Assembly (NCBI GenBank): GCA_001179505.1
Contig: CDMY01000170.1
Location: 64,446-128,445 of the forward strand
Reading direction: 5' to 3'
Length of the DNA stretch: 64,000 nucleotides
From: Vitrella brassicaformis
Taxonomy: Eukaryota > Sar > Vitrellaceae
In this document: in pieces, positions 45,170-57,157 of the stretch
Numbering within the stretch: position 1 is the stretch's first letter
How the letters are laid out: each line of letters starts with the position of its first letter
Translations under genes and position numbers: made by a program
The notes under the pieces: generated by a model
The model's database searches: none
What the model was told of the DNA's origin: nothing
Seen by the model: the letters and a program-made list of their open reading frames with translations, nothing else

Positions 45170-46921
45170 ATGGCGGAGGAAGGGTCCGTTCTCGAGGGTG
45201 ATTTGCTGCGCTCCTCACTGTCCCAGATATCGAAAACAGTAGGTGAGGCGATGGGGCCAGAGAGATGAATGGACACACAGATTTCTGATGGGCTTGGTGT
45301 GCAGATGGCAGCGGCTATGCTTTTGCGCGACTCGACTGCTCGGGCAAGGAGGTTTCCTCTCTGGCCGAGGCAGTGGGTGACTACACACACATTCGATTCG
45401 TCCAAATGTCCAACAATCAGATCAAGGACATCACACCAGGTGGCCAGCTCCATGGGATGGGATGCTGGCATTGATGCTGGTTGGTCGTTGCTCTTTGTCT
45501 GCAGTGTCTCGGCTGCCGCATGTGCTGTCTTTGAACTGTTCCCAGAATGGCATTACACAGCTCGAGTGCCTCGCAAACCCAGAAGGATGTCTCCCCTTCT
45601 GCCAAGTATATATGTCGATCGACAAAGAGAAAGAGAGCCGGGCCATCCCTTTCCCTCCCCTGTATGTCTGTCTGCACCTGCCATCATGCACACCCTCACG
45701 AGACATTGGATGCGTCGACGAACGCGATGGAGAAGCTCGGCAACCTCAAGATGGAGAGGCTCAAGAGAGCAAACGTCTCAGGTCAGAGATAAAGGCTCCC
45801 TGGGCGACTGTCGCGGCCACGGTAGCGTGTCTCGTGGTGTTTTGTCCATGCTGTCAGGCAACCAGATAGCTTCTTTGGAGGGCTTTGAAGGCCACGAGGC
45901 AATCGAGGTGACCACACATTCCAGGAACCCTCCTCCCTTGCTCATTTGTATGTACGTGTCGATAGGTTCTCAATTTGTCCAAGAACAAGCTTATCAATTG
46001 CCAGGGCATCGGCAACCTGCCCGCGCTGAAAGAGCTGTTTATGGTACCGCACACAGCATACCTGATACCTTGCACATTGGCGGTGTGTGTCTCTTTCTTT
46101 CGCAGAGTGAGAACGAGATCAAGTCGCTCGAAGGCCTGCAGGAGCTGCCGAGTCTCGACCTGTGGGACCTCAGCGGCAACAAGGTGACAATTGTCCAACG
46201 AACGGCATGGGGCGGGACAAGACGGTTTCGTCTCTGTATTTCAGCTGGATACACTGGACGGCTTCGGGGGCGCCGCCAGTATCACCACACTCCTACTCAA
46301 GTACTTGAGACGAGACGCCTGTGTGTGCGGCAGTCAACTCGCAGAGAATGCCGTTGCGCTGGATGTGTGCATGTGTGTCTGCAGGGAGAATCAGGTGTCC
46401 ACTGTGAAGGAGTTCGAGAAGCTCCGCGTGCTCCCCAAGCTGAGGAAATTTGACGCCACTGGTGAGTGAGTGCTCATGTCGTTGGTTGGTCTCTCTCTCG
46501 TTCTTGTATGCCTTCGTGTGCACATCCCATCAGGCAACCCCATTGTCGGGGAGCTGGGCGACGAAGCCTTCAGAATCGAGGTCTCTCGGCCCCTCTCCCC
46601 ATCTCATCCACCCTGTGTCTCTGTCTTTCTCTGTCCTTCCATCTCTGTATGTATGTGCAGTTGTTGATAGTGCTGACCCGTCTGACCGAGATCAACGGCC
46701 AGGAGGTCACGCCAGAGGAGCGTCAGCAGGCCAAGGGCCTGGAGGCCGACAGAATCAGACAGGAAGAGGTACGTACGTACCTGCAATCCCGCAAGTGATG
46801 CGATATATGCGATGGTCTGTGAACGCGTGTGTGTGTGTCTGATATTGATTAGGAGAGGAAGAAGGCCGAGGAGGAGGCGGCCGCTGCTGCGGAAAAAGAG
46901 GGCGAAGAGGCCGACCAATGA
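45170..46921 (+). CDS. Leucine-rich-repeat protein, LRRC23-like radial-spoke candidate
   Basis: Twelve exons close in phase to 316 aa: 45170-45242, 45305-45439, 45505-45605, 45703-45781, 45858-45907, 45966-46043, 46106-46183, 46245-46300, 46385-46461, 46534-46580, 46661-46768 and 46853-46921. About seven SDS22-type leucine-rich repeats are visible, with consensus pieces such as NQIKDI, NGITQLE, NQIASLEGF, NKLINCQGI, NEIKSLEGL and NQVSTV. They are closed by an LRR cap (GNPI to INGQEV) and a charged Glu/Ala/Lys coiled C-terminus. Length and layout match LRRC23, a ciliary radial-spoke head protein; other axonemal SDS22-type proteins are possible. Introns often fall at equivalent places in successive repeats, consistent with growth by exon duplication. 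Confidence 0.75.
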
Positions 46922-47901
46922 AGACACAATCTCGTGCGTGCTGTATGCCAGTCAGTCTGTCTGCTCAGTGCGTGAGTGACGCCCCATTGCAGTGCACCTC
47001 ACCACACAGACTCATTCAAGAGACATCATGGTGTATGTATGGATTGGCGGTCAATGTTTTGCAACACAACGTTCCGGGGGCACCGCCCCGTCTGCTCGCT
47101 GGTGTCTTGCCGTGGCTGCCTGGACGGCATGGACGCTGGCTGATGAGAGAACCAGCCCCAGACCGTCAAGCCATCCCTGGCTAAACCAACAAACGGACGA
47201 CAGGGGCTCACCGCTGGCTGACGGGCTTATATGAAGCAAGCCAGGCAGGCAGGTAGCCGTATGTTCACACAGGTACACTAAGATCAATTCTCTTAGTAGA
47301 GTCAAAGCATACACAAACACACAGAGAAAGATACCCAACCAGCCGAGCCAGGGAGCCTGGAACACGAGGAGAGGACACAGGGAGGGTAGGGGAGAAGTCA
47401 GACATGCTGTCTCGCCACCAAAATGCTGTCTCGCCACCAGATGGCATGGAGGCACTTGGCAAGTGAGCGCACAGCACACGAGAGGTCGTCGGAGGGTATC
47501 GACAGACATCCGATATCGTTCAGTCAGTCAGGCAGGTAGACAGACAAGGGAGGGGAGGGGAGACGATGAGCGTGAGGTGAGGAGGAGGCAACGGGATGGA
47601 TGCATCCCATCCATGCCATGGTACACACATAGATAGTCTGCACGTGCAGTGCAAACAGATATATGTGGGCTGAGTGAGTGAGTGAGTGACTGAGTGAGTG
47701 AGTGTCCGTCGGCCTCAAGCAGCGAGGGAGGCAGCCGTCAAAACTGCACACACGAATGCACGTACGTACGTCTGCACTCACTCACTCACGCATCTCCCTC
47801 CCCCCACGACTCGCCAGCCAAAGGCTTCCTTACGACCGACCAGAAAGAAATGGAGGCAGCCCAGCCATGCAGGTAGGCAGGTCACCTGGCCAGGCCAGGT
47901 C
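46922..47901. other. Intergenic region between convergent genes
   Basis: Contains a direct repeat AATGCTGTCTCGCCACCA at about 47402-47440 and GAGT/GACA-type runs near 47665-47705. No exon recognised. Confidence 0.55.
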
Positions 47902-50900
47902 TCATCGATTGGTCTGCTTTGGCTTGAAGACCACCGGCTGCGGTGGCTTGACACCGACACTGACAAACAGATGGATGGATGGATGGATGGATCCACACAC
48001 CAACAACACACAGAGCAAACAATGAGCACAGCTAGCGAGGTTCTAGGGGCGCGCATCCCTCACCGTCCATTGATGGTCTCTCGCTCGTCTCCACCTGCCG
48101 CCTGCCGGTCGTCACCAGCCTCTCCCCGCCGCCTCGCCGCCCGTGCTGCCCTCTCGCTGGTTCCACCCCCTCCCCCTCCCCCATCCCCCGCCCCGCCCAC
48201 TCCATCCGGCTGCTGTTGTTGCTGCGGCCCGCAGCCGTCCGTGTGCGATGGGTCATTGTTGTCATTGGTGGTCTGGTCCACCTCCTCCACCTCCATGCGA
48301 TCGTCGTGGTCGGCAGCGGCTGCCGAGGCCGCGGTGGGGGCACCTGACGGCTCGACGTGACCGTCGGCAGCGTCAGACCTGACACACAGACATGGATGTC
48401 CTTGTGGGGGGAGGTATGTGTGTATGTGTGTGTGTGTTGACTGGCTGACCTGTGTCTGGTTGTGGCGAGGTTAGGCGTTTCGTCGTCGCTTGCTGCTGAG
48501 GGTATGAGGATCTCCTTGAGGGCCTGCCAGTGGTACTTGCGGGCGAACTCCTCCTCGGAACACTCCGGAGGCGTCAACTGCAACAATTGCAGCAACAGAC
48601 ATAGTCCCTCGCGCCGCGTCGTGTCGGCGGCTTGCTTACGTCCTTTTCCCACTCTCCCTCCTCCTCATAGATGTTGAGATCCTTCCGCACCAACACGGGA
48701 CCGCCCCCTGACACACGACACACCACACACCACACACGCACAACAGAGAAAGCACCACATATGTGTGTGGGAGGAAGCGCAAAAGAGTGCACTGGTGGGA
48801 TGTCTGGCTGTGTGTGTGTGTGCAGCGCCCCACCGTGGAAGAAGGTGAAGAGCCCCCAGACGGCGGCGTTGACGCCGATGTAGTGGATGCGCACCTTCAG
48901 GTTCTTCTTGGGCTGCCATACGCCATCCTCTGATCCATGACACACACCCACACACCCACACACGCACACAGAAACCTCATCATCCATTGATTTGTGTCTG
49001 TCTGTCTGTCGCCTCTCTGTGCTGTGCGTGACGTGACTGTACTTACTGCATTCGAGCAGATCGGTGTTGTCGACGGCTCCCGGCAGCGTGTTGAGGGCCT
49101 GGACGACCGAGTCGAAGCCGCGGGTGCGCTGCTGCTCGCCCCTGATGTAGGCCTTCCAACGGTCCACCCACTTGTTCTCAACCAAATACCTAGGCGGTGG
49201 GGGGAGACAGACCCATCGATGCATCCGTCCGTCATACACGCACGACACGATGCCTGCCTGCCTGCCCTTCATTGAACCGACCAGTAGTTGCCCTGTCCAG
49301 TGTCCCTGGAGTCATGCTCGCAGATGAGCTGATACTCCTGCTGACGGCGATCCAGCAACAGGTCCTGTCAGACAGACAGACAGACAGGGAGGAGGGAGCG
49401 AGGGAGCATCCACACGCGCACGGCGGCTGTGGTGTGGTTTGGTGTGGTGTGGTGTGGTGTGCTGACCACAAATTGGATGCACGTGTCGCATGGCGAGAGG
49501 TCGTTGATCTCAGTGGCCGGCCCGCCGTACATGGTGACCAGCCGGTGGTACAGCTGGTGACCCATCGGCCGCCACATCATCTACACACACACACACACCA
49601 CCCAACACGGACACACATGAATGAATGACAAAAGATGTCCACACGTCGCCCTCCCCGGCTGTCTTCTGTCAGTGCCACTCGCCTCTGACCTGTGCGTGTG
49701 CCGGTCTGACAGTGGCGACCCGGCCGTGTGGGCAGAGGAGGCCGTTCATCTCGATCGGCCCTGGGTTGCTCATCGTCATCAGCCGCTGATACCTAAACCC
49801 ACACACAATGCATTCAATGCATCCATTTCATCTCCCAGTTTCCAAAGAAGCGCGTGTGTCCGACAGATAGACAGACAGACAGACAGGCTGACAGGCTGGG
49901 TGACTTACCATCTCTGGGGAACGTATACGATGCTGCCGACGGCGCTGTCTGACAGTTCGTCCTGCTTCTTCTTCCGTGCGCGCGTCATGGGTGCCTCGGC
50001 GCGTGGCTGTGGGAGGGCGCGCTGCCTCAGGTGCTCCAGCACACTCTTGCAGTGCTCCTTGACCGTACGACGATCCTTGACGCGCTGAACCGAACCAATG
50101 AGCGATCCATGTGCGGTGTTTTCTCTCTCTCTCTCCCTGTGTGTATGTGTGTGTGTGTGGTTGTGGTTGTGTGTTGACTGCCCTGCGTACCGACTGTGGT
50201 GTGACCTTCTCGTAGAAGAGGTAGTAGGGCTCTGACCTGGCGACCTGCGTCGAGTCGGATCTGGACACGAGGCCGTCGTCGAAGTGCACCCACTGGTCGC
50301 GCTTCTTGTGGTAGACGTAGGCCGTGTAGTGCCCGCCGCCATACGAACCGATATGCTCGATGATACCTGTCAACCTGATGGATGGACGGATGGATGGATG
50401 GATGAGCCGATGAACGATACACCACACACTGGGTGTGAAAGACAGACCTACCTACCTGTACTTGTATGGCTTGGGGTTGGGGGGGTGCTTCTGTCGGTTC
50501 CGTGCGATGGCCTCCTCGTCGACAAAGGGCTCCACATCCAACTCCTCATCCACGGGGAACTGCACCGAACGACTGCACACACACACACACACGTGTGTGT
50601 GTCTCAATTCATTGGAATGCATCCACCCGTTCTGTTCCCTTCCCGCACCGCAGCCACGGACCTGTTCTTGCTGGCGAGCCATCCTGCCTCGTACTTGAAC
50701 CTCTTGAGGTGTAGGCAGAGCACCTCGGGCAGGTCGTACAGCTGCAGACGCTTCTCGCCGTCCTGCTTGCTCTGACCGACCAAGGTTGGAGGAACAACGG
50801 AAATACGTGTGCGTGGAGTGTAGTATAGTGTAATGGAGTGTGTGGGTCAGTCAGGTCAGCCAGCCAGCTGACCGCACCTTGCACTTGTCGCACTCGTACT

Positions 50901-53531
50901 GCTCCGACCCCCTCATGTACTCGGCTGTGCAGAACTTGCGCAGACAATCGGTCAGCATGATGGGCGGCGTGAAGATCAGCCTGATGGATGGAATCAACAC
51001 ACACACACACAAATGGACAATGGCTGTGCCGTCTGTCCCTGCTGTCTCGCTTCAGGTAGATCGCTCGCTCCCTGACCCCTTGACGCTGCTGGCCATGAGC
51101 TTGAGAGGGGATGTGAGTGCGCCGATCATCGTGGACGGCTGGGCGTCGGGGGAATCGTCAGCACGGGGCACTCTGCTTGATGGGCAGGAAACAAAGAAAG
51201 GCATGACACGAGCTGGGCTGGTCTGTGGGCCTGCCCCTTTGTTGGTTGATGGCTCTACGAACCTGCAGAGTGCGCCAGCGACGGCCCCTCCGCCCTCGTC
51301 GCGTTTGTTGGGGATGGGCAGGTTGATCTCATACACCACGTCATAAGTACGCGACACCTGCATGGCAGTGCATGGCATGTACGCCACAGCAGACAGACAG
51401 ACAGACAGACACCTCAATGTGTCAGTCGCCTCAATGTGTCAGTCGGTCAGTGGCATGCATGTGATGTGTACGGCTACCGTTTGGCATTTGCAGCACTGGA
51501 TGCTGCTCGACACGCGACCCGCGAACACCGCGGCAACGATAGATGTCGGCCGGAACTCCTGCAACAAGCCACGCACGCCACACTATGCACCCACCCACGA
51601 TTCCCTCCCTGCCTCTCCTCCCTCCCTGTGTTGGGAGGGATCCACTCACCTGTGGCTGTTTGTTGTCAGGCTCCTTCCTCTTCTCCTCCTCACAGTCATA
51701 AAACTGCGCCGACTGACCACCGGGCGACTCGTCGCCCCCGGCCCCGCCATCGCCATCGCCGTCGCCGTCACCATCGGCCCTCCCCTCCCCCTCCTCGCTG
51801 GTGTAGTGCGACCGGGCCGTGGTCATCTCGCCACCGCCATCCTGCTGCTCCCTCTCCCTGCGGTTGGCCGGGCGGGGTACCGCTCGCGCGTCGGATGGCA
51901 GGACGCCGTTGTGTGGCGGGCCGCCGTCGAGAGTCATCGGCCTGGGGCCGTTCATCTCCACTGCAGACGAGGAGCTGATGACAGAAATGGGAGAACCAAC
52001 GCCACGCGTGAAGTGTCGGCTGTCTGTGTGTCGGACTGACTGGCTGACCTCTTCTTCTTTCGTTCTGCCGGGTCGGTCTCGGTCGGACCGTTGGGCTGTG
52101 GTGGGGGGGGCGGGGCGGGGGCGGGGGCGGGGGCGGGGGCGGGGTGCTCATTGAGACCATCGCTGGCCACAAGAGCCCTCGACGAAGTGGACGCAGTGGA
52201 TGGGGCGGCCTCGATGGGTCGTGGGAAGAGCACGGAGGGGTCGGTCTCACGCACATTTGGATGCTGAGCGAGAAACGAGAAAGTCACACATATATGGGTC
52301 ACTCACGTCACTCAGCAGCCATCCATCCATCGGCAGTCTGCCTGTCTGTCTGTCTGTCTGTGTCAGTGGCAAGCGTAGGGTGGTACCTGGCCGTGCAGCT
52401 CTTCGTGCATGATGTCGAGGACGAAGTTGAGGAACTCCTGAGTGTCGTGCTGCGCGTACCCCTGGAACATCGGATTCAAAGTCGACGCAACCTTCAGAAT
52501 GTCCTGCAGTGGGTGCACCACACACAAGACAGACACCAACACAGCACACAACACAACCAACAAAACCATTGGGTACTGTGTGGTCGATTGTGTTGTGTTG
52601 TGTACCCCCGGTGCCTCGACGGAGACGTTGGTCTCCCACGCGTGCTGAAACAGCCGGATCAGCTCGCGAACCAGACTGCAGTCAACGTAACGTCACACCC
52701 AGCAGCCAGCCGGTCTGTCTGTCTGTTTGTCTGTGTGGCGTCACGTGAAGTGACGTGCTTGGTGTTTGTTCAAGGCGTACAGCTGTGAGGGCTTGTCGCT
52801 TTCGCCTCTGGGGTAGAGCTCGGCGGGGCACGACTTGCGCAGCGCCTTCTGGAGAGGCCGCGTGTGGATCTGTGAGGACACAACACAAAACAACACAACA
52901 CAACACAAAACACAATCACAGAGATACCCAATGAATGAGTGTTGGTGTCTGTCTGTCAGCATTTTATTCACTCTCTGACTGAGTCACTCACTCACCAGGC
53001 ACTGGAGCGCGGCGTTCATGTAGCACGTGTTGCCGAGATTCGACAAACCCAACAGACCAACTGGGGGCAACCACACACGTACAGGACAGATAGATAGATA
53101 GATAGATGTACTCATTGGGTTTCCACCAGTGCTGTCCGTGTGGTCCACTTGCTACTTACCGCGGTCTCTCCTCCGCTGTATCATCTGACCCGTCGGCCGC
53201 CCATACACACCAGGCTGACACGACACACACCGCACACGACACACCAGCCATCCCATCCCGTTGGTTGTCTGTCCCTGCACCGCACCCTCCCTCCCCCCAC
53301 CCATTAGTGCACCTGTATGCCCTGGTTGTAGAGCCGTGCCTGCCTGCCGCTCCTCTGCCGCTCCACGCCCTCTTGCCGCCCCACGGCATCGTCGCCATGG
53401 CCGTACGGCACCTCGTTGTGAGAAGAGGGGGGTCGGTGGCGATTGGCGACGGGCGGCGAAGACGGCTCGCCACTCGGGTCGCTGAAGTGCATCATGTCGG
53501 GACTGCTGTAGTCGTGACTGTTATGCTCCAT
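47902..53531 (-). CDS. Ubiquitin-specific protease with DUSP-like C-terminus, USP48-like
   Basis: Deubiquitinase of 1087 aa from 25 in-phase exons: 53313-53531, 53160-53214, 52996-53060, 52745-52869, 52606-52675, 52387-52503, 52049-52263, 51650-51974, 51478-51558, 51263-51357, 51077-51175, 50878-50980, 50662-50771, 50456-50572, 50191-50374, 49909-50084, 49690-49792, 49467-49580, 49282-49364, 49047-49189, 48834-48929, 48640-48707, 48450-48577, 48064-48378 and 47902-47959. The Cys box NLGNTCYMN (Cys104), the QHDTQEFLN box, a Cys-x2-Cys pair (CDKCK), and the His box GGGHYTAY (His614) with HFDDG after it are all present, so it should be active. A low-complexity insert encoded by exons 52049-52263 and 51650-51974 splits the catalytic domain. 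After it come DUSP-like segments (CPHG, YLVENKWVDRWKAYI) as in USP48, then a Gln/Gly-rich acidic tail. Confidence 0.85.
52104..52144 (+). repeat. (GGGGGC)n repeat inside coding exon
   Basis: A G-rich hexamer-like run lying in USP exon 52049-52263. On the coding strand it is C-rich and encodes alternating Pro and Ala. Four or more G runs make the + strand a possible G-quadruplex. Confidence 0.85.
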
Positions 53532-54150
53532 CGCTTGGGCACAGGGGACGGGATCACTCGCTTAAAACACTGGGGAGAGCCCGCAACCAACCTGATTCGA
53601 CAGCACACACACGCACATAGGCCAACCAACACATGGCCATCCATAAGTGAGAGGCCGGCAGGTGAGGGCAAGGTAAGGTGCCTGCCGTGAGTGATGTGTG
53701 ACTGCATCGCATATATCTATCAAATCGATCACGGCTTCTCTCTTAAGCTGGCCTGGCCACGCTCGGCTCCTACCATACACCTTTCGCTCAGCTGACTGAC
53801 TGCGCATATCGTTGATTGGCGTGGCCTGATCTTTGTCAGCCGTCTCGCTTCTTCAGAGCCTCTCTGTCTGGCCTGCCTATCCTGCAGCCCTGCCCTCCTC
53901 TCACCAGGCTCACAGATGAGCAGACGGCCAGCAACTCAATCACAGCTCCAATTTCTTCAGATGCGGCGACAGATGAAGGCAGCCATTGCCGGCGGCACTC
54001 TCAGCAGCCGCACACCACACCAAAACCGGAGAAAGGATTTTTGCCAAGCTCGCAATCGTGGTGTTCGAGCTCGCCTCAAGACGCGTCAAAGGAAGAAGAC
54101 AAACCATCCGAGCTGGAACGCCCATGTGATCTGCAGCCCTCATTCAAACC
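53532..54150. promoter_or_regulatory. Divergent intergenic region
   Basis: Lies between the USP gene (-) and the GNAT/PhzF gene (+). An open frame at 53816-54154 (+) and another at 53916-54269 (+) overlap it. Neither shows conserved patterns, but part may be 5' UTR of the + gene. Confidence 0.45.
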
Positions 54151-57100
54151 ATGAGCAGCCTGCTCCGGAGCCGCCACTCCGAGTTCGGATCTTGCAAGGG
54201 CAACCTGTACCTCCAGCCCTTCGTCAAGGGCCCGCAGCAAGCACCACAGTTCAGGACCCACTCGGGTGAGTTCCTGCGGCGCAAGGGCATGATCGTCCGA
54301 AGGCTTGAAGAGGGCGATGAGGAGGCGTGCGCACAGATGGACGGCGAGGCCTTCTGCCACGAACCGGCCAGCGACGCCCCTGACCGGCTGGTGCAGACGC
54401 TGCAGCGTGCGAGGAGCGAGTCGGCTGACCTGCTCTTCGGCCTGTTCTCGCAGTTCCCAAATGAGGAGGTGCTGCAGGGGGTGGTCATGGGGCTGCGGAC
54501 GGCGTGTGAGCCGCTCGTGTGGGACCACATGCCCTCTCACGAGCTTGACGGAGGTGCTGCAGCACCACCAACCACGCCACACGTCAAAACACATTGATGG
54601 TTCTCGTGTGTGGTGTGGTGTGGTGTGGTTGGTTCAGGGACGTTGCAGCTGTATTGTGTTCGTCTGTCCCGTTGCAAGGCGAGCATGGGCATCGCGTGTT
54701 TGGTCAAGTGCTACCTGGAGGTGATAGCCGCCTCGAGCACCATCAGCCGTGTGTCGGTGTGCTGCAAGGCCTCCCAGCTCGGCAGCTTCCTCGAGTGCGG
54801 CATGGCCGTCACAAGACACTGCAACGAATTGGACCATCTGCCAGACGGTATGTATGGTCGTATGCCACAGACAGCCACACAAACTGAGATGGACTCCGTC
54901 TTTGTGAGTACGTCACGTACGTCATTTGCTTTGTGTGGTGTGTTAGGTCCGTGGCTCGAGTTGTCCATGTGCCTGGACGAGTTGCGGACGCAGCCGTTTG
55001 TGATAGTGGACTGCTTCCCTCCCCAGGCCAAACCCTTCACGGGCAACCCCATCTGCTGCATCTTCACGCAGCAGGGGGGAGATGCCAACTGGATGCAGGT
55101 AGGTGCCCTCAGACACACACACACACACACACAGGGAGGGATGGTCGATCGAGTCACACGGATCTGTGCACTGCACGTGTTGTGTGTTGTGTTCTTTCGT
55201 TTTCAGGGAGCAGCGAATGAGTTGGGTTGCAACGAGACGTGTTTTATCCAACCGTCGAGGGACCCCCGCATCACCTCGCAGGAACTGGCGGGCACCGGAC
55301 AGTGCCACTATGACCTCAGGTACATAATGAGGGAGGATATCAGCCACGACAAACCGTCAGTTTGCACACGCCTGCATCTGCGTGTCCATTGCGTCGGTGC
55401 AGGTCGTTTACCCCGCACTGTGAGGTCGACTGTGGCCACGCGTTGCTGGGCGCCGCCAAGGCACTCTGGATCTCACAGAGAGCACCGGTAGGTAGGGAGG
55501 GAGATACACAAACAACGTCTGACTGACTCACCCATCCCATCATGGGCCATCCATACGCCCCTGCTCTTCCTCCCTCCCTTGCATCTGAGCTCAGGACGAC
55601 TGCGTGATAGTTTTCCACACCCGTTCGGGCGAGCTGAGTGCCCGCGTGTGTGGGTCGCAGCCGGCCGTGTTCCGCAAGGCCCGCCTGCCCATCATTGCCA
55701 ACCACTCCAGCGAGCTCGGCCAGATCGGCCTCCCCGTTGCGTCATCCATGGACGGCGCCATGAGCGAGGCATCCGAGCCCTCCACGCCCATCTCCCCGGG
55801 ACTGCCCCTCTCACAGACGTGGGACGAGCGGTCCGACCGTTCCTCGAGCTCACCGGGATCGGCTTACATGGGCGGCGTGCACGCGACGGTCCGTGACCGC
55901 GCAGAGTGGATCGAGTTGGACTTCCCGCTGATCCAAGCAGTCCCCGTGGACATCCATGGGGCCGACATCCCATCTTCGGTGGCCAACATGAAGCGGACCA
56001 AGCCGGCAGGAGGCGACGATGACGAGGGGCAGGACAGCGACGAGACGGGCGACCTCGGCATGTGGCGGCAGGCGACGACGAGTGTCAAGAGCACCAGCGG
56101 TGAGGGCCTCAACGGCATCTCGGGCACGCCACCGCCACGTCTGCCTAGCAGATCCTTCTCAATGCTGGGAAGGTCGCCGGGCGCGAGGCTGCCGATTCCA
56201 CTGGCGGGCGGGCCCAGCACGCCCCGGGTGGACAGCACGCTCGACGTTCTCGACCACAACGAGCGTGCTGCCGTGTCGCATCGGAGGGAGTTGCTCATGG
56301 CACCGGTGAGAGAGACAAGACACCGACAGGCAGATGGGCAGATTGACAGTGTGTGTGTTTCTCTTCTCTCTCTCTCTCTTTGTTCGTTCAGTCGTTGGTA
56401 GAGGCGTTGGGTGTGGATGCCGACGAGGTGGTGTTTATCGGCCGCACCGACAGCGACATGCTCATCGAGGTGACCGACCCTGCCGTCCTGCAGGTAAGTG
56501 GGTGGTGTGGGTGCAAGAAGACAGACACGTAGACGTAGACAAGGACTCGTGTGCCGATCGATCAATGCTTCTGTCGTTGCTGTGCAGAGATTGCGTCCCG
56601 AGTATCATCGTGTGGCTGCGTGTTGCCGTCGGGGCGTCATCATCACCTGCCGTGCCACGCCCAACGACCCCATCGTCAACGAACTCAAAAAGCGGTTCTC
56701 CACACGGGTGAGGGCGACGACACACGCAGCACGACCACATGGACGTCATGCTCGCCCGCCTCGTGTGTGCGGTGCGCAGATCGACTTTCTGTCGAGGTTC
56801 TTCGCCCCGAGAATCGGCATCCCGGAGGACCCGGTCACGGCGGGTATGCGGACAGACACTCTCACATCCGTCCGCACTCTTTGCCATGTCGGCATTTCGT
56901 TCTTGTTTTGTGGGATAGGCATCTACAACTGCCTGGGTCCCTATTGGGCGTCATCTCTGGACCGTTTCGACCTCATCGCCTACCAGCTGTCGCACCGTGG
57001 GGGCATCGTGGCCATCAGTGTGGACCTCCGCAGCAGCAGGGTCAAGCTGTACGGCCAGGCGGTGAGCTCGGTGGAGGGCAAGCTGACCAAGAAGGCGGTC

Positions 57101-57157
57101 CCGATGAACAACCCAGAGGACCTGTCGCTCAGCGTCATGCGCATCTTCGCGTCATAG
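54151..57157 (+). CDS. PhzF-family protein fused to a GNAT-like N-terminal region
   Basis: Ten exons close in phase to 732 aa: 54151-54553, 54638-54847, 54947-55098, 55207-55319, 55403-55487, 55595-56305, 56392-56493, 56588-56707, 56780-56843 and 56919-57157. The C-terminal two thirds is a PhzF (phenazine-biosynthesis-like isomerase/epimerase) fold: FTGNPICCIF, the catalytic glutamate in AANELGCNETCF (Glu260), CGHALLGAAKALW with His305, RFFAPRIGIPEDPVT near 640-652, and GQAVSSVEGKL at the end. A Ser/Pro/Gly-rich insert of about 190 residues (within exon 55595-56305) splits the domain. Residues about 47-215 resemble an N-acetyltransferase: a VRRLEEGDEEA start, a central hydrophobic strand, and a SQLGSFLECGMAVT element like the FYxKxGF part of GNATs. 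The GNAT call is tentative. Substrates are unknown. Confidence 0.8.

Noticed and set aside
53816-54269. Two overlapping open frames upstream of the GNAT/PhzF gene
   Set aside because: No conserved patterns; more likely 5' UTR or promoter sequence.
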